A stretch of 64,000 bases of DNA from Lates calcarifer (lineage: Eukaryota; Chordata; Actinopteri; Centropomidae): assembly GCF_001640805.2 (NCBI RefSeq), contig NC_066847.1:27051504-27115503 (forward strand). The letters run 5' to 3'. The position numbers and the translations under genes are program-made. Under the pieces are notes generated by a model that worked only from the letters and a program-made list of their open reading frames with translations, made no database searches and was not told the DNA's origin. Shown one piece after another: positions 54,601-64,000 of this stretch. Within the stretch, counting starts at the first letter, position 1. Every line of letters starts with the position of its first letter.

Positions 54601-55529
54601 GTTGACATATCCTTTAATAATTTCAGAGCACTCAATTTACATGATGCAGTGACAGAGTATCTTTTTATTAGACCCTTCCTGGTAAATTGCTCACATCTTT
54701 CATTATTTCACACTCCAGGTTGATAGTGCAGGTTTCTGGTTATAAATGTGGACAAAAGCAATCTCAGATTACTTTTGCAGATTTTCGAAAACTGTCGGAG
54801 GCACAGAAGACATTATGTTGTTGGATTTCACCGGCTGAGTAGTGCTCCTTGTGATCAGTTAACTGATCATCATGTGTAAAATCAGAGGAATGTCCCTTTA
54901 AGGATTCCTTTGGGTGGGCTAGGTTATCACAGCACAGTAGAGTTCATATTTTTTTTTAAAAGTAAAGACACCAAAACATATCAAGCATGATTTCCAGTTG
55001 TACATCACTAAAATGTATCTCCATGAATGCAGGTGTGCTAACATAAATGATAGTCCTGTTCACTTAATAAGACTTTAATTCGGTGATATTATAGTTGCAA
55101 ATGGGCTACAGAGACCAAGCAAGTGTGAATTAGACGTTTTAACCATGTGGACAGAGTACACAGAGAGAGGTCTGATGGAGAGATGTATTTATGTGCTACT
55201 ATCGTTGATAAAACATCGAGAAAAATTCTCACATGAAGCCAAAGCATATATCTACAGAGATTACACATTATCTAGAAATTAGACTTAGGTTTCACAGTTT
55301 GATTTAGCAAGTGCGTTAGCTAACACAGCATACACCAGGGGAGGTGAGACTCTGCTCTGCCGAACTCTGCTCTTTCCCCGCAAAGAATTTCACTTCCATA
55401 TTCACATTAAGAGCCACACAGGAGTTAAGAGTAGTTTGAGAAGGTTACCGGTAACCTGAAGTCCACATTATCTTGGGCAAGATGTAAAAGATACTGGAGG
55501 CATGATCGACTACTGGAAGTCGCCATCAT
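45612..55529 (-). CDS. trmt11: tRNA (guanine(10)-N2)-methyltransferase, catalytic subunit TRMT11 (13 exons, complete)
   Basis: Coding exons in transcript order: 55529-55449, 54435-54370, 54151-54078, 53943-53862, 53724-53632, 53523-53389, 53298-53142, 53049-52969, 52113-51949, 51511-51439, 51205-51071, 48113-47993, 45746-45612. All introns are GT/AG and phases join to one 465-codon frame; the human protein has 463. The N-terminal half (about 1-175) corresponds to the THUMP-type tRNA-binding part and reads HKDSTYRINVYTFNKTL and YIYFGRW. The Rossmann methyltransferase part follows: NTSMDAGLSFIMANHAKVKE, SAM-binding DPFVGTG (224-230), GTDIDYN (244-250) and catalytic DPPYG (311-315), whose first Pro codon is split by an intron. 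The family methylates N2 of tRNA guanosine 10 with partner TRMT112. Start: two adjacent ATGs (55529, 55526); the second has the better Kozak context. The exon 11 acceptor (CCAAG) is the least certain border. Confidence 0.96.
45747..47992 (-). other. trmt11 intron 12, with a perfect inverted repeat and RFX-like site
   Basis: The 2.2-kb intron between the last two coding exons. TTTGGTTGCT (46441-46450) and AGCAACCAAA (46461-46470) are perfect reverse complements, and GTTTCCATGACAAC at 46474-46487 resembles the RFX X-box. No coding sequence is seen. Confidence 0.5.
48114..51070 (-). other. trmt11 intron 11, largest intron
   Basis: A 2.96-kb intron. GTTGCCATGGCCAC at 48582-48595 differs from the ideal RFX X-box by one base. 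No exon of another gene was recognised; CA-rich sequence lies around 49390-49630. Confidence 0.5.
52794..52833. repeat. (AAT)n microsatellite in trmt11 intron 8
   Basis: Imperfect AAT/AAAT units between trmt11 exons 9 and 8. Confidence 0.9.
54275..54323 (+). repeat. retroposon 3' tail fragment in trmt11 intron 2
   Basis: AAGATAAGATAATCCTTTAT followed by TAGTCCCACAATGGGAAAAT resembles the 3' tail of Rex1-like or related fish LINE/SINE elements. It sits in the 218-base intron between trmt11 exons 2 and 3, about 50 bases from exon 2, and does not disturb the splice sites. Confidence 0.6.
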
Positions 55530-56154
55530 TGGTGCTAATTCAAAATAAGTCCGGGTTGAAACTGGGCTCTCAAACACAAGTGCCCCTTGTGGGTCAAATT
55601 GCCATAAATGGGAGAAGAATGAGGTTTTCTCTTTCAGTTTATTATAATGCACTGCCGGAAGTTGAAATAAATAATGTGTTTGATTGTTTTGTTTTTGTTT
55701 TTTTTTTTCGATGTGCGCATTGGATATGTTTCTACAGATGAATAAAGTATCCACACAAGCTGCTGTTGTTTAGAGGATCTTAGCATCTCTGGTGTTTACC
55801 TACCTATCGCTATTTTACTAATGTTTTTAAACTATTTACTTTTCACCAAATTAATAACACGTCACGTATAAACAACTTTTCGTCAGTACATTTCAGCACT
55901 GCGCAGAGTCCTCTTCAGACTGTAATCTGCTTTACTTCAGAGGCACCTTATCATCTCCGCCCTCTCTGATCAGTGATTGGCTTTCCGGGTCTCCTCTAAC
56001 AGGCACTGGCCGAGACAGATGTCCATCAGAGCGGTTTTGCCTCAGACCAGAAAGGCATCCACACTCTTGCTACTGTCAGCCCTGCAGCAGTATTGATAAG
56101 TTGGACTATGTAGTTACAGTGTAACCACAGGACTGTGTTCGCACTTTGGCTACA
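55530..56154. promoter_or_regulatory. likely bidirectional promoter between trmt11 and the costars gene
   Basis: About 625 bases separate the trmt11 start codon (minus strand) from the first upstream ATG of the costars leader (plus strand), so both promoters must lie here or close by. A CCAAT-box core (ATTGG, 55976-55980) and an ETS-like TTCCGG (55983-55988) sit together in the more GC-rich part, near 55960-56050. No TATA box is obvious for either gene. On the minus strand the trmt11 frame stays open upstream to 55754, but those codons match nothing in the family and are taken as 5' UTR. Confidence 0.5.
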
Positions 56155-56197
56155 ATGAAACATTATTGCAGGTGAAGATCGAGTCAGTGTGTGACAT
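56090..56197 (+). other. probable 5' UTR exon of the costars gene, with a short upstream ORF
   Basis: A strong donor GTAAGT begins at 56198 and pairs with the acceptor ending at 56558, giving an intron of 361 bases in the 5' UTR. The transcription start was not located; 56090 is a guess. An upstream ATG at 56155 opens a six-codon reading frame closed by TGA at 56173-56175, before the donor, so it would be present in the mature leader and could lower translation. A second ATG overlaps the donor itself and would be broken by splicing. Confidence 0.45.
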
Positions 56198-56560
56198 GTA
56201 AGTGGATTTGTGTTTTATACTTGTTTGCTCCAAATCTCTGGGAGCCTGTCTAGACTACATAGGCTACATTACTTTACAACTATAGTTTTTATGATAAACT
56301 GATAGTGGTGTTGTAAAATATTTACTTTTTTCTTTAGTTTTAATGAATTGTCATCAATCAGTCAACATAGATTCATATACAGATATATACAACTGTATCA
56401 CAAAAGGCATCTCAAATATAAAACAGGCCAGCTTAACATCAAGATTAACAGAGCAGTAACAGTAAAGGGCTGTTTTTCAGTGAGTACAACATTGTGCTCC
56501 TTTTCTGTAAAAATGACCAATTAAAATTGTCATGTCATCTTCGCCCCAAAAGAGCTAGTG

Positions 56561-57100
56561 ATGGAGACAAACAGTGAGAGCACCACCATCTTGGAAACTG
56601 AAGATAACGTCCCAGCTCCTTCTCACTCCAGGGATGACACTGCAGCGTGCATTGTTTCTGTGAAAGGCTTAAAGGAGAACTGGCAGAAGTGGTCTGACGA
56701 GCACCAGGTGTACCAGAAGCACAATCCCTTCAGTCACGACACCAGGCCCAGCGTGGTGGTCCCTCAGAGGGGGCAGGACGACTATGGGAGGCCCCTGCAG
56801 GGCTCTATGACAGAGCAGCGGGGGAAAGATGCTCACACACACATCAGCAGAGAGGTCCAGGAGCTGTGTGAGGTGATAAGGATCATTGGGGAGCCGAGAG
56901 ACAGCGTTGAGGGTGGAAGCAGCAGCAATGGGAAAGTGATCACTGTAGAATTTGGGAAACTGTTTGAGCATTATGTGACTATCTCTAATAAACTGGTGGG
57001 GATTCTTCTACGAGCGAGGAAGCAGAAGCTGGTTGACTTTAAGGGGGAGATGCTGTGGCAGGGCAAGGATGACCATGTACTTATCACTCTGTTACAGTGA
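56561..57100 (+). CDS. costars-domain protein, actin-binding Rho-activating protein (ABRA/STARS)-like
   Basis: Single uninterrupted coding exon of 179 codons. The ATG at 56561 is preceded by a likely splice acceptor ctag (AG at 557-558), and the frame does not extend plausibly upstream. Residues 1-30 are acidic and unmatched. Then come NWQKWSDEHQVYQKHNPFS (40-58) and DDYGRP (73-78), the linker seen before the costars domain in ABRA. Residues 94-179 form the costars winged-helix domain: HISREVQELCEVIRI, KVITVEFGKLFEHYVTISNK, and a highly conserved end with GEMLWQGKDDHV. A Ser/Gly-rich insert lies between the first helix and KVITVEFG. ABRA-type proteins bind actin and promote Rho/SRF signalling in muscle. 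This protein is about half the length of mammalian ABRA (near 380 aa) and lacks its long N-terminus, so paralogue or short form cannot be decided. It is head-to-head with trmt11. Confidence 0.88.
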   Translation: METNSESTTILETEDNVPAPSHSRDDTAACIVSVKGLKENWQKWSDEHQVYQKHNPFSHDTRPSVVVPQRGQDDYGRPLQGSMTEQRGKDAHTHISREVQELCEVIRIIGEPRDSVEGGSSSNGKVITVEFGKLFEHYVTISNKLVGILLRARKQKLVDFKGEMLWQGKDDHVLITLLQ

Positions 57101-58222
57101 CCAGACACTTGGATTAGTGTTGATGCCTTGATTCATGTTAAATCTGCAGTGGCAAGTACAGAACTATCTGATGGCAGCACTCACTGAAGTAGATGTATTT
57201 AGGAAAAGTAGATTTTTCTTGGTTACACAACTAATAACCTCAGTGGCTGGTAATTCAAACGTCCTGCCTGAGGAATGTACAGTAGGTATACAAGTGCATT
57301 TTCTTTTCATACTACAAATTAAATAACTACAGAATCTACTGTCCAGACTGCTGATGAACACAGGACGTAGAGAAAAATCAGGTAAAAACCTGAAAGAATC
57401 ACAGTTGCAAAAGCTGTTACAAACTTGGGTCAGGTGAAATACCAATTAGGATCATTTGTCAGGTCATCATCAGCATTTTAATATGTGAGTTTTCAAAGCA
57501 ATCCATAGCCCGTCAAACCAACTGAACCTGAACTACAGGTGCATCAGTCAAAAAACAATGAATCATGACAGGATATACCAAACTAAAAGTTTAAGAGAAT
57601 TATTAGCTGTAAATTTAAATGTAACAAGACAAAATGCAAGGGTTATGCTGCATACACTGGATGTATAGGAAGGTTCAGCCCAATAATACTCACCTTTGTA
57701 GCAGTATTTAAATTATTTCATCTGCTAGACTCTACTCAGCGATGCTAAACTACACCTGCTCTAAGTAACAGTGGGAAATGTTAACAGCTTTTTAATGTGG
57801 GGAAAGTGGAGGAGTGAGCAGCTGAAATGAAGTCAGAGTGGTTAATGAGAGTGAACCAAAGCCAAAGAGAACATGAAGCTACCCGTGACAGACAATATGG
57901 TGCTATAGGATGAACTTGATCCGACTTGGCTTGGGTGCTTCAGAGCATGTATTTATTACAATCATGCTTGTAATTTAGGCAAACTTGTCATAGTTTGAAA
58001 CTGAGTGTACCTGAATCACACAAACAGATGTACCAAAATAATGCTTTAATGGAGTGAGAAGCACATAGTAAAGAACTATGCACTGTCTTATAGATGCCAT
58101 AACATCTGCTGCTTTTAGAGGTCCAATAAAGACAATGCAAATTAATCAGTTTTCCTTGCATGAGCAGTAGTTGATTGATGAATTAACAAGTACTGCTTAT
58201 GGCCTTATAATAAAGAAATAAA
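57101..58222 (+). other. probable 3' UTR of the costars gene
   Basis: No coding match follows the stop at 57098-57100. Candidate polyadenylation signals are ATTAAA at 57318-57323 and AATAAA at 58125-58130, 58209-58214 and 58217-58222. The cluster of the last three suggests a 3' UTR of roughly 1.1 kb, with the first as a possible proximal site. Transcript data would decide. Confidence 0.35.
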
Positions 58223-59415
58223 ATATATTGTGTCCATTTTTTATTCTGTCACAGTAGGTGATTTGTGAACTGCACTGACTGATGTAGTTAAACTGATGAA
58301 TGGGAGAGAACTACTGATACTGAGACATCAACGTCAACATAGCCGAGAGAATTATACTGAGAAGCAGCAACATATTGTATATTTTTTATTCTAAATTAAC
58401 AATTCAGAAAGTGCATATATGTTTGTATAGTACATACAGTGTGATTTCTTCACATTCCATTAATATAGTATACTATAGCAGTAATAACATTCACTTCATG
58501 CACCATCCAGCGTGTTCATTTTATATATATCTTAACCCAGTTTTGAGACATTACATAAACTCAAACATGAGATGAGTAAATGCCCCATTGTATTTCAGTG
58601 CTTGTTGAGATCATTGAGTGTACCACACTTTACTCTCTGTGTCAGAGGATTACTCAGTTGCCTCCACTGTAAAGGAATCATGTAAATGATTAACGAAGAT
58701 GTCACTCCGTAGTTTGATCCAACAGTAAAGAGGTAACTCAACATAGCTGAGGAACTCGTGGTATAAGCAGCTGTCTAATAAATTATCTCAAGGTATGAAT
58801 TTTACAAATTCATTTTTAAAGAGTTTTAAATACATTTCAGTTAATACATGTTGAAAGTCAGATCTGCAAAGCACTAAAGCAGCCCTGCATGACAGGAAAC
58901 CAGCTCATGAAGCATTTCTGCAACATGATAATGAAAATACAAATACAAGTCACCTCAGTAAATCTATTCTATTCAACTCACCTTTGCATTCAGAAGAGAG
59001 AGAGAATGCATTAAATGCATTAAAAGATCTGAGTCTGTACATTACTTGGTCCATAAAATTAATATATTTTTTTTATGGCAGAGTAATGATGGTGATGAAT
59101 GATTTAATTCATTTTTTCTGTAAAACCATAAAAACATATACTCTTGGAACTTTTGTCTGACAAGTATCAAGCAGCAAGAAACAAGATTTGGCTTCATTCA
59201 AGCTTTTACTTGGCGTCATCTGAAAAGTTTTCATAAAACTAAAAACCTAAGTGGTCACTTGTTACAAATATCATAGAAATCCAAATGCCATTTGCTGTGG
59301 TCAAACAGACGGCAACTTAACATGAGTGTGTACCAACCAACATGACATCTGCAAGAAGGCGGATGTCTCAGTCACTGCATCACAGCCAAGTACTGCAAGA
59401 ACTGAATTCAAGTGA
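58223..59415 (-). other. tail-to-tail interval with the probable hint3 3' UTR
   Basis: AT-rich sequence downstream of the hint3 stop. On the minus strand ATTAAA is at 59108-59103, about 310 bases after the stop, and AATAAA is at 58390-58385. Either could end the hint3 transcript. The second choice would leave under 200 bases between the ends of the two convergent genes. No ORF or repeat is recognised here. Confidence 0.35.
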
Positions 59416-61593
59416 TCAGTTGGTCTCCTCTTTAGAGCTGAGAAGCTCAATCAGCTGGTCTGCCTGCAGAACATCAACAAATGTGGACAGAACAGAAATT
59501 AGACACAGTAGAACCACTTGACCTTAAAACTCCACCAGAATGAACTCATGTACGGTGGCACCACAGGGTTAGTATTACTAAAAATAACATAAATAGTTGT
59601 TTCATGTGTTGACTATGTAGATCTACAGTGCACTGTCCTCTAATCATTTTTTACAATAACAACTTTTCTGCTGTACATCCCCTATGCAGCAGGTGGTAGA
59701 ACCTAGCTTTATGTTTAATTTGAAGCAGCCAAAAAATCATCACAATATTATCTGTGCACAAATGAGTACTGTCAAATCTTGTGTAGAGAAACTCAACATA
59801 CTCCACTGTGTACTGGTTGAGTGGTTTAGAACTAATTTCACAATGAGAGAAAGAAATGCGCAGGAACAGTGAAAACAATAGGGCTGGTTTTATCATTTAT
59901 CTGATAAAAATGTATTAGGCCATCATCACCACACTGTTAAACCGTACTGCCTACAAAAGATTGATACTTATTGACAGGATAAAAAAAGCCTTCTCTCTGC
60001 TTCAATCTTAACATAGTAAAATGACAGTGGACCTCTTTTGCATCCATGTCAGCCTGATGGGGCACAAACTTAAGACTGAGAAGCAATTTTTTTTAAAAAT
60101 CTTTTATTAATCCTAAAACTGTTTACAATAACACAGTACCAGAGCCCAGTGCAAATATGAAAATGGGCCTTACCGTGATAAACCAATAGGAATTGAGTCT
60201 GTAGAAGAGGCGGGACATGAAGCCCATTTGACTGGCAGGTGCCAAGACATGAAGGTGTAGGTGTGTAACAGAACAGAATGGGGGCCAGTGGAAACCAAAC
60301 CTGCAGACAAAGTTAAGGATGTTAGTGGACAGAGACTCACTGGTTTACGATATGATAAGTTTTAAAGGCTCTACAGCAAGGGTGTTTACGCACTTTAAAT
60401 TGTCTTAACTTTTACATCAGCAAAGCAACAGGTATGTTAGCAAAGCAAAATAATCAGTTGGTCAGTGACACAGTTACACAACAGTTTAGAAGATTATCTA
60501 TTACAGTTTCTATTAGATTAACTACTGCTCACTTAGCACATTGTGATGACTGATGGATGTGTACTAATGATAATCAATGTCAGACATCACTGTGGATTGT
60601 TTGTTCTTCTATCTAGTCAGAAGAAAATAAGTATTAATTGTTATTAAACAGTCAATTCACCTTAAAATAATGTTCCAGTCACTATTTGTAAAGAAAAAAA
60701 ATGAAGTGACCCTTAATTTCATCAAATGATACAAGCTGCTCCACTGAAAATATCTGGGCATGTTCCATTTATAGCAGATTTGTATATTGTTACATTTACA
60801 TTCATGAGACACTAACCAGTACCACATGTACCACTGAATGAAGCCCACCTGACATCACTGAGATCTGTTACATTGTTCTTCTGGAGGATCTCCTTCCCTG
60901 TCTCAACCATCCGTTTCACTGGGTATGACAACATAAACATATGATAATTTAAAAACAATTTGCTATTAAAAATAAGACATTTTTTGTAACAGTATTTTTT
61001 TCTGCAACTATATTTTCTTTAGTTATAGCATAGGATACAAGCATAGGATACAAGCAATATATTGTCAGAGAAATTGTCTAAACTGAAAACAGAAAACCTT
61101 CTCAAAGTGCAAACACTTCCACAAGCAGTAGCCAGAAGGCTTATTATTTAAACCTTATACCTAAAGGCACATGTTCTTTGCTGAGTGATTTGCAGTTCCC
61201 AACATGTCTAGTTGGGACGACCAGGTAATGGTGGGGAGCTCCAGGTTTGATGTCTCTGAAACATGAGATCTCTTCATCCTGTGGCAAAGACAGATAATGA
61301 AGTCAGCAATTGCAAATTAACTGGTGCTACATCTTACCAAAGCTAGCATTTGTTACAAAGATACTGTAAACACAGGTGTTTATAAAAGGAACAGGCTAAC
61401 GCTGGCTAGCTGAAGACGCTCAATATTCAATATTCAGTAATTACAATGCTCTCACACAGTGAAGAAGCTCCGTTCCCATTTCATTGTTTACTATCTTGCA
61501 GAAAATACATTTCTTGTCATATCCTTCAGCTGGCACGTTGCTAGTTTTGGAAATATCAGCCTGGGCAGGTTGTGTAGCTTCGACCCCTGCCAT
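59416..61593 (-). CDS. hint3: histidine triad nucleotide-binding protein 3 (5 exons, complete)
   Basis: Coding exons in transcript order: 61593-61456, 61278-61161, 60918-60849, 60300-60174, 59463-59416; all borders are GT/AG and phases fit, giving 166 residues against 182 in human HINT3. After a variable, probably disordered N-terminus of about 25 residues come CIFCKI (C29-x2-C32), GTELLHC, then [14 protein letters not shown], a central helix [18 protein letters not shown], and the HIT motif HLHLHVLAP with His 122, 124 and 126; the middle His is the expected nucleophile. The C-terminal LNSYWFIT is typical of the HINT3/aprataxin-like branch. The family hydrolyses AMP-lysine and adenosine phosphoramidates. 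The next gene downstream on the same strand is trmt11, as in human, with the costars gene between them on the other strand. The N-terminus is shorter than in mammals. Confidence 0.95.
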
Positions 61594-61730
61594 TGTCGTA
61601 CACTGAACTGTCAACGATGAGACGTGGTTAGTCGATCGCAGAGGTCATCGAGCTCACAAGGGGACGTGAAAAGATTGTTGAGACTCGATCGAAGGACGAA
61701 AACGAAAACTGCCACAAGAGGGCGATGTGG
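61594..61730 (-). promoter_or_regulatory. hint3 5' flank, CpG-containing, with CTCF-like site
   Basis: The 130 bases upstream of the hint3 ATG are richer in CpG than the surroundings and hold the palindrome TCGATCGA at 61685-61692. On the plus strand CCACAAGAGGGCG at 61712-61724 fits the CTCF core CCASYAGRKGGC at 11 of 12 positions. No TATA box is seen. A housekeeping-type promoter is inferred. Confidence 0.4.
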
Positions 61731-62142
61731 TCCAGCATATTGTACTTCATTATCTTGGATGACCAACAGGGTCACAAACACCACGTCTTTCAAAGTCCTT
61801 GTCTTGTTTTTACACCTCCCAGCTCTAGCACTGTGGTCCTTATCTGGATTCAGCAGTACCACATGAAAAAACATCAGGTGCCCTTATTATTTTGTGAATA
61901 AAGTGTCAAGCATTCACAAAATTTTAATCCAAAATTCAGAAACATTGTAATGAGAGTGGATGACTCCACAGGTAGGACTGTTGCCTTAAAGCAAAGATAA
62001 CCTACATTTAAACCTAACTTTAGTCCAACAGAGACATTTTGACTTTGTGAACAAAACAGCCAATCGCATGAGTATAGTATATGAGCTGAATAAAAAGGGG
62101 ATATTGAGTTCGTTTTGCTCAGCAAAGGCAGATAACCTTTAA

Positions 62143-62730
62143 CCCTTGAACACTAACGATTGACTGATAACTGATTTTCACCCACACAATTGTTTTCACA
62201 TGAATTTCATTGTATTGCCGCTGTCTGAGTTGCGTGGGTCCTTGGGTAGCTTCTGGGTGCTCACTGATGTTATTGAAGGTAGGTGTGTTTCCCTGCTCCC
62301 ATCCCTGTTTTTTTCTACAGGCACATATTTTCACCCAACGTTAACGTTTGAGACTAAAATATTTTTCAGATGGATTTTACCTGACGTTAGTGTTTGTGTA
62401 TTAAATCAAGGGTAACAACATTCAGGCCTGCCATATTTATTGCCCCATATCATGCACAGCTATCATCCTGTCAGAGGCTTGGTGACTCTGGCATGCCAAC
62501 ACATGAATAAAATATACTAGAGCTAAGTTATCTAGATAGCTACAGGTGAAGTTGTAGTGATATCAACATAACTTGAAACAGCTAACTTTAGTTATCGGTA
62601 TGAATAAATATCACTTAGTGATAATTTCCAAGGGAATTCATATGGTTAAAAAAAATTGTAGTCAGCTGGTCATTTTCCCTCTCTCAAAAATTCAGTTTTT
62701 TGTTTATCTCTCCCAGAGATCAGTGATGCA
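62143..62730 (+). mobile_element. copy B of the same repeat, opposite orientation
   Basis: The left edge is TTAA (62139-62142) followed by CCCTTGAACACTAACG, nearly the same terminus as copy A. Similarity to copy A continues with small indels to about 62730. Motif variants occur at 62332-62345 (CACCCAACGTTAACG-like) and 62379-62392 (ACCTGACGTTAGTG). A further ACCCGACGTTAGTA at 63017-63030, beside the hairpin arms CGGGTA (63004-63009) and TACCCG (63016-63021), and GTTAGTGTTT at 63051-63060 suggest that this copy runs on to about 63070, making copy A the shorter one. Sequence divergence between copies suggests old insertions. Confidence 0.6.
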
Positions 62731-64000
62731 GGGGGACTGTAACTTCACAGGACAAGGCTCACATGTTCCAAGAATAGTTGGATGAAAGAATAAGTTCTCA
62801 GTTCTCTCCAATATTTATTGTTTTTGTTAATGATTCCCTAATTTTTCACTAACCTTAGAGCCTTTTTATAGGGTACCCCCATGATACATTTTTTTTCATT
62901 TTATGAGACGTTGTATAGAGGGAAATGAAAGAAGGGTACTTCATGTATTGTTGTACATTAATATATTTTGATGAGAAGTATTTTTCTTCCAGGTATATTA
63001 TATCGGGTAAAAATATACCCGACGTTAGTAATGGTGGTACAAAAGTGAAAGTTAGTGTTTTTAAGTAAACAGGAGAGCAGCTATGGCCATGGTGATTCTG
63101 ATATTTACAGTCAACAGCATTAAGGATGGAAAAGGAGAGATAATCTAATGATGTTAGTTAATGTTACAGAATAATAATTGTGGCCTTTCCATAGACAGAA
63201 TAAGATACAATAAGCACAAAGCCACAGAGGAAACCCCCCCCTCCTGCAGTGGTGTACAGTACCTTCCACTGCACCTACACTCCTGCGTCAGTCACTGTGG
63301 TTTTGCATCTATTTCCATGGTATTTTTCTTCATTGTGAAACTAGTTTTTAAAATTCTTAATGGAAACAAAAAGAGATATAAGTCAGACATTTAATTCTAA
63401 TGTGGCCATTGCATACATTGCATGGTGCAGTTATGTCAGATCAGGTTTGGCTTCAGTAGATCAAACAACAAGATCAGGGCATCTTTACTTTTGACAGAGC
63501 CCTGTGACTTCCAGAGAAAAATTCTCACAGGCTCTTGCTTGAAGCTCTAGGGGCCACTGGGCTGCGGTTCATTTTGTAACTCATCCCTGCATCTGCATTG
63601 GTCTCCTCTGGGTACACTGGCCCAACTTATGTAGGTCAGGAGAAATAAAAACCCATTTTCGATGCCTGAAGTTCCTGAAAGTGCAACAACCTATTGTCTG
63701 GGAGCCTGTGTTAGTGCATCCTTGCAGTTTTTCAGTTTCTTCTACTTTTGCTTTATTATTTAATCTTTTAGTGTGAATTTTTAATGGGGAAATTCTTTAT
63801 GAAGTTGTTGTATTTTTTCGATATATGCTTGTGTTTCTTCCGTGTATTTATTGTAGTCATATTGTAGTACAAGTATAGTGGCATCAGTGAGATGCTGATG
63901 CAGCTTGAGTTTAGTGTCAAACAAATATTATATTTCATATTTATAGTCTACTTCTACTTCATTAATTGGAGTAAGAAAAATGATCTTTCTTCCTCAGTGA
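62731..64000. other. intergenic, possible right half of repeat copy B
   Basis: The part up to about 63070 may belong to repeat copy B because the same subterminal motif reappears at 63017-63030. From there to the window end I see AT-rich unique sequence with no recognisable exon. The 3' end of ncoa7, expected upstream of hint3 by synteny, was looked for on the minus strand and not found. Confidence 0.4.

Noticed and set aside
56669..56971. 100-codon minus-strand frame inside the costars gene
   Set aside because: Antisense shadow of the real coding exon.
61874..64000. 3' exons of ncoa7, expected to the right of hint3 by synteny
   Set aside because: Minus-strand frames were checked and none resembled the TLDc-domain end of the protein; the gene must lie outside the window or elsewhere.
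1..64000. CRISPR arrays, bacterial operons, prophage or defence systems
   Set aside because: No regularly spaced repeats with unique spacers and no prokaryotic-type gene clusters; spliced genes and vertebrate repeats show a eukaryotic chromosome.

Overview
The window looks like nuclear DNA from a ray-finned fish, probably a spiny-rayed teleost. The reasons are short introns with GT/AG borders, many long CA/GT microsatellites, several dispersed repeats of types familiar from teleost genomes, and the gene order hint3 - trmt11, which is the vertebrate order at the human 6q22 locus. No bacterial, viral or plasmid features were seen. All exon coordinates come from reading the sequence by eye against known protein families. 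No alignment or gene finder was run.

The genes lie in the right-hand 18 kb. trmt11 (minus strand, 45612-55529) has a complete open frame in 13 exons, 465 codons, and encodes the catalytic subunit of the tRNA m2G10 methyltransferase. hint3 (minus strand, 59416-61593) has a complete frame in 5 exons, 166 codons, and encodes a histidine-triad nucleotide hydrolase. Between them on the plus strand is a gene with an uninterrupted coding exon (56561-57100, 179 aa). Its second half is a costars domain, as in the actin-binding Rho-activating protein ABRA/STARS. It is head-to-head with trmt11 and tail-to-tail with hint3, so the interval 55530-56154 is probably a shared bidirectional promoter.

Positions 1-45400, downstream of trmt11, hold no protein gene I can support. 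They contain microsatellites, a polypurine tract, dispersed repeats, a decayed coding-like piece at 21415-21863 with one in-frame stop, and a weak zinc-finger-like piece near 36.3 kb. In human the same side of TRMT11 is gene-poor before RSPO3, so a regulatory desert is plausible but unproven. Several perfect inverted repeats and motif matches (forkhead, RFX, CTCF, G-quadruplex) are listed as candidates.

Two related repeats in opposite orientation (25232-25841 minus, 62143-62730 plus) share an edge of TTAA followed by CCCT, and iterated copies of a motif like ACCCGACGTTAGTG. This suggests a non-autonomous DNA transposon family with subterminal transposase-binding repeats. I found no convincing new biological system. 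The most rewarding items are this repeat family, the costars gene nested in the hint3-trmt11 block, and the 21.4 kb coding-like piece.
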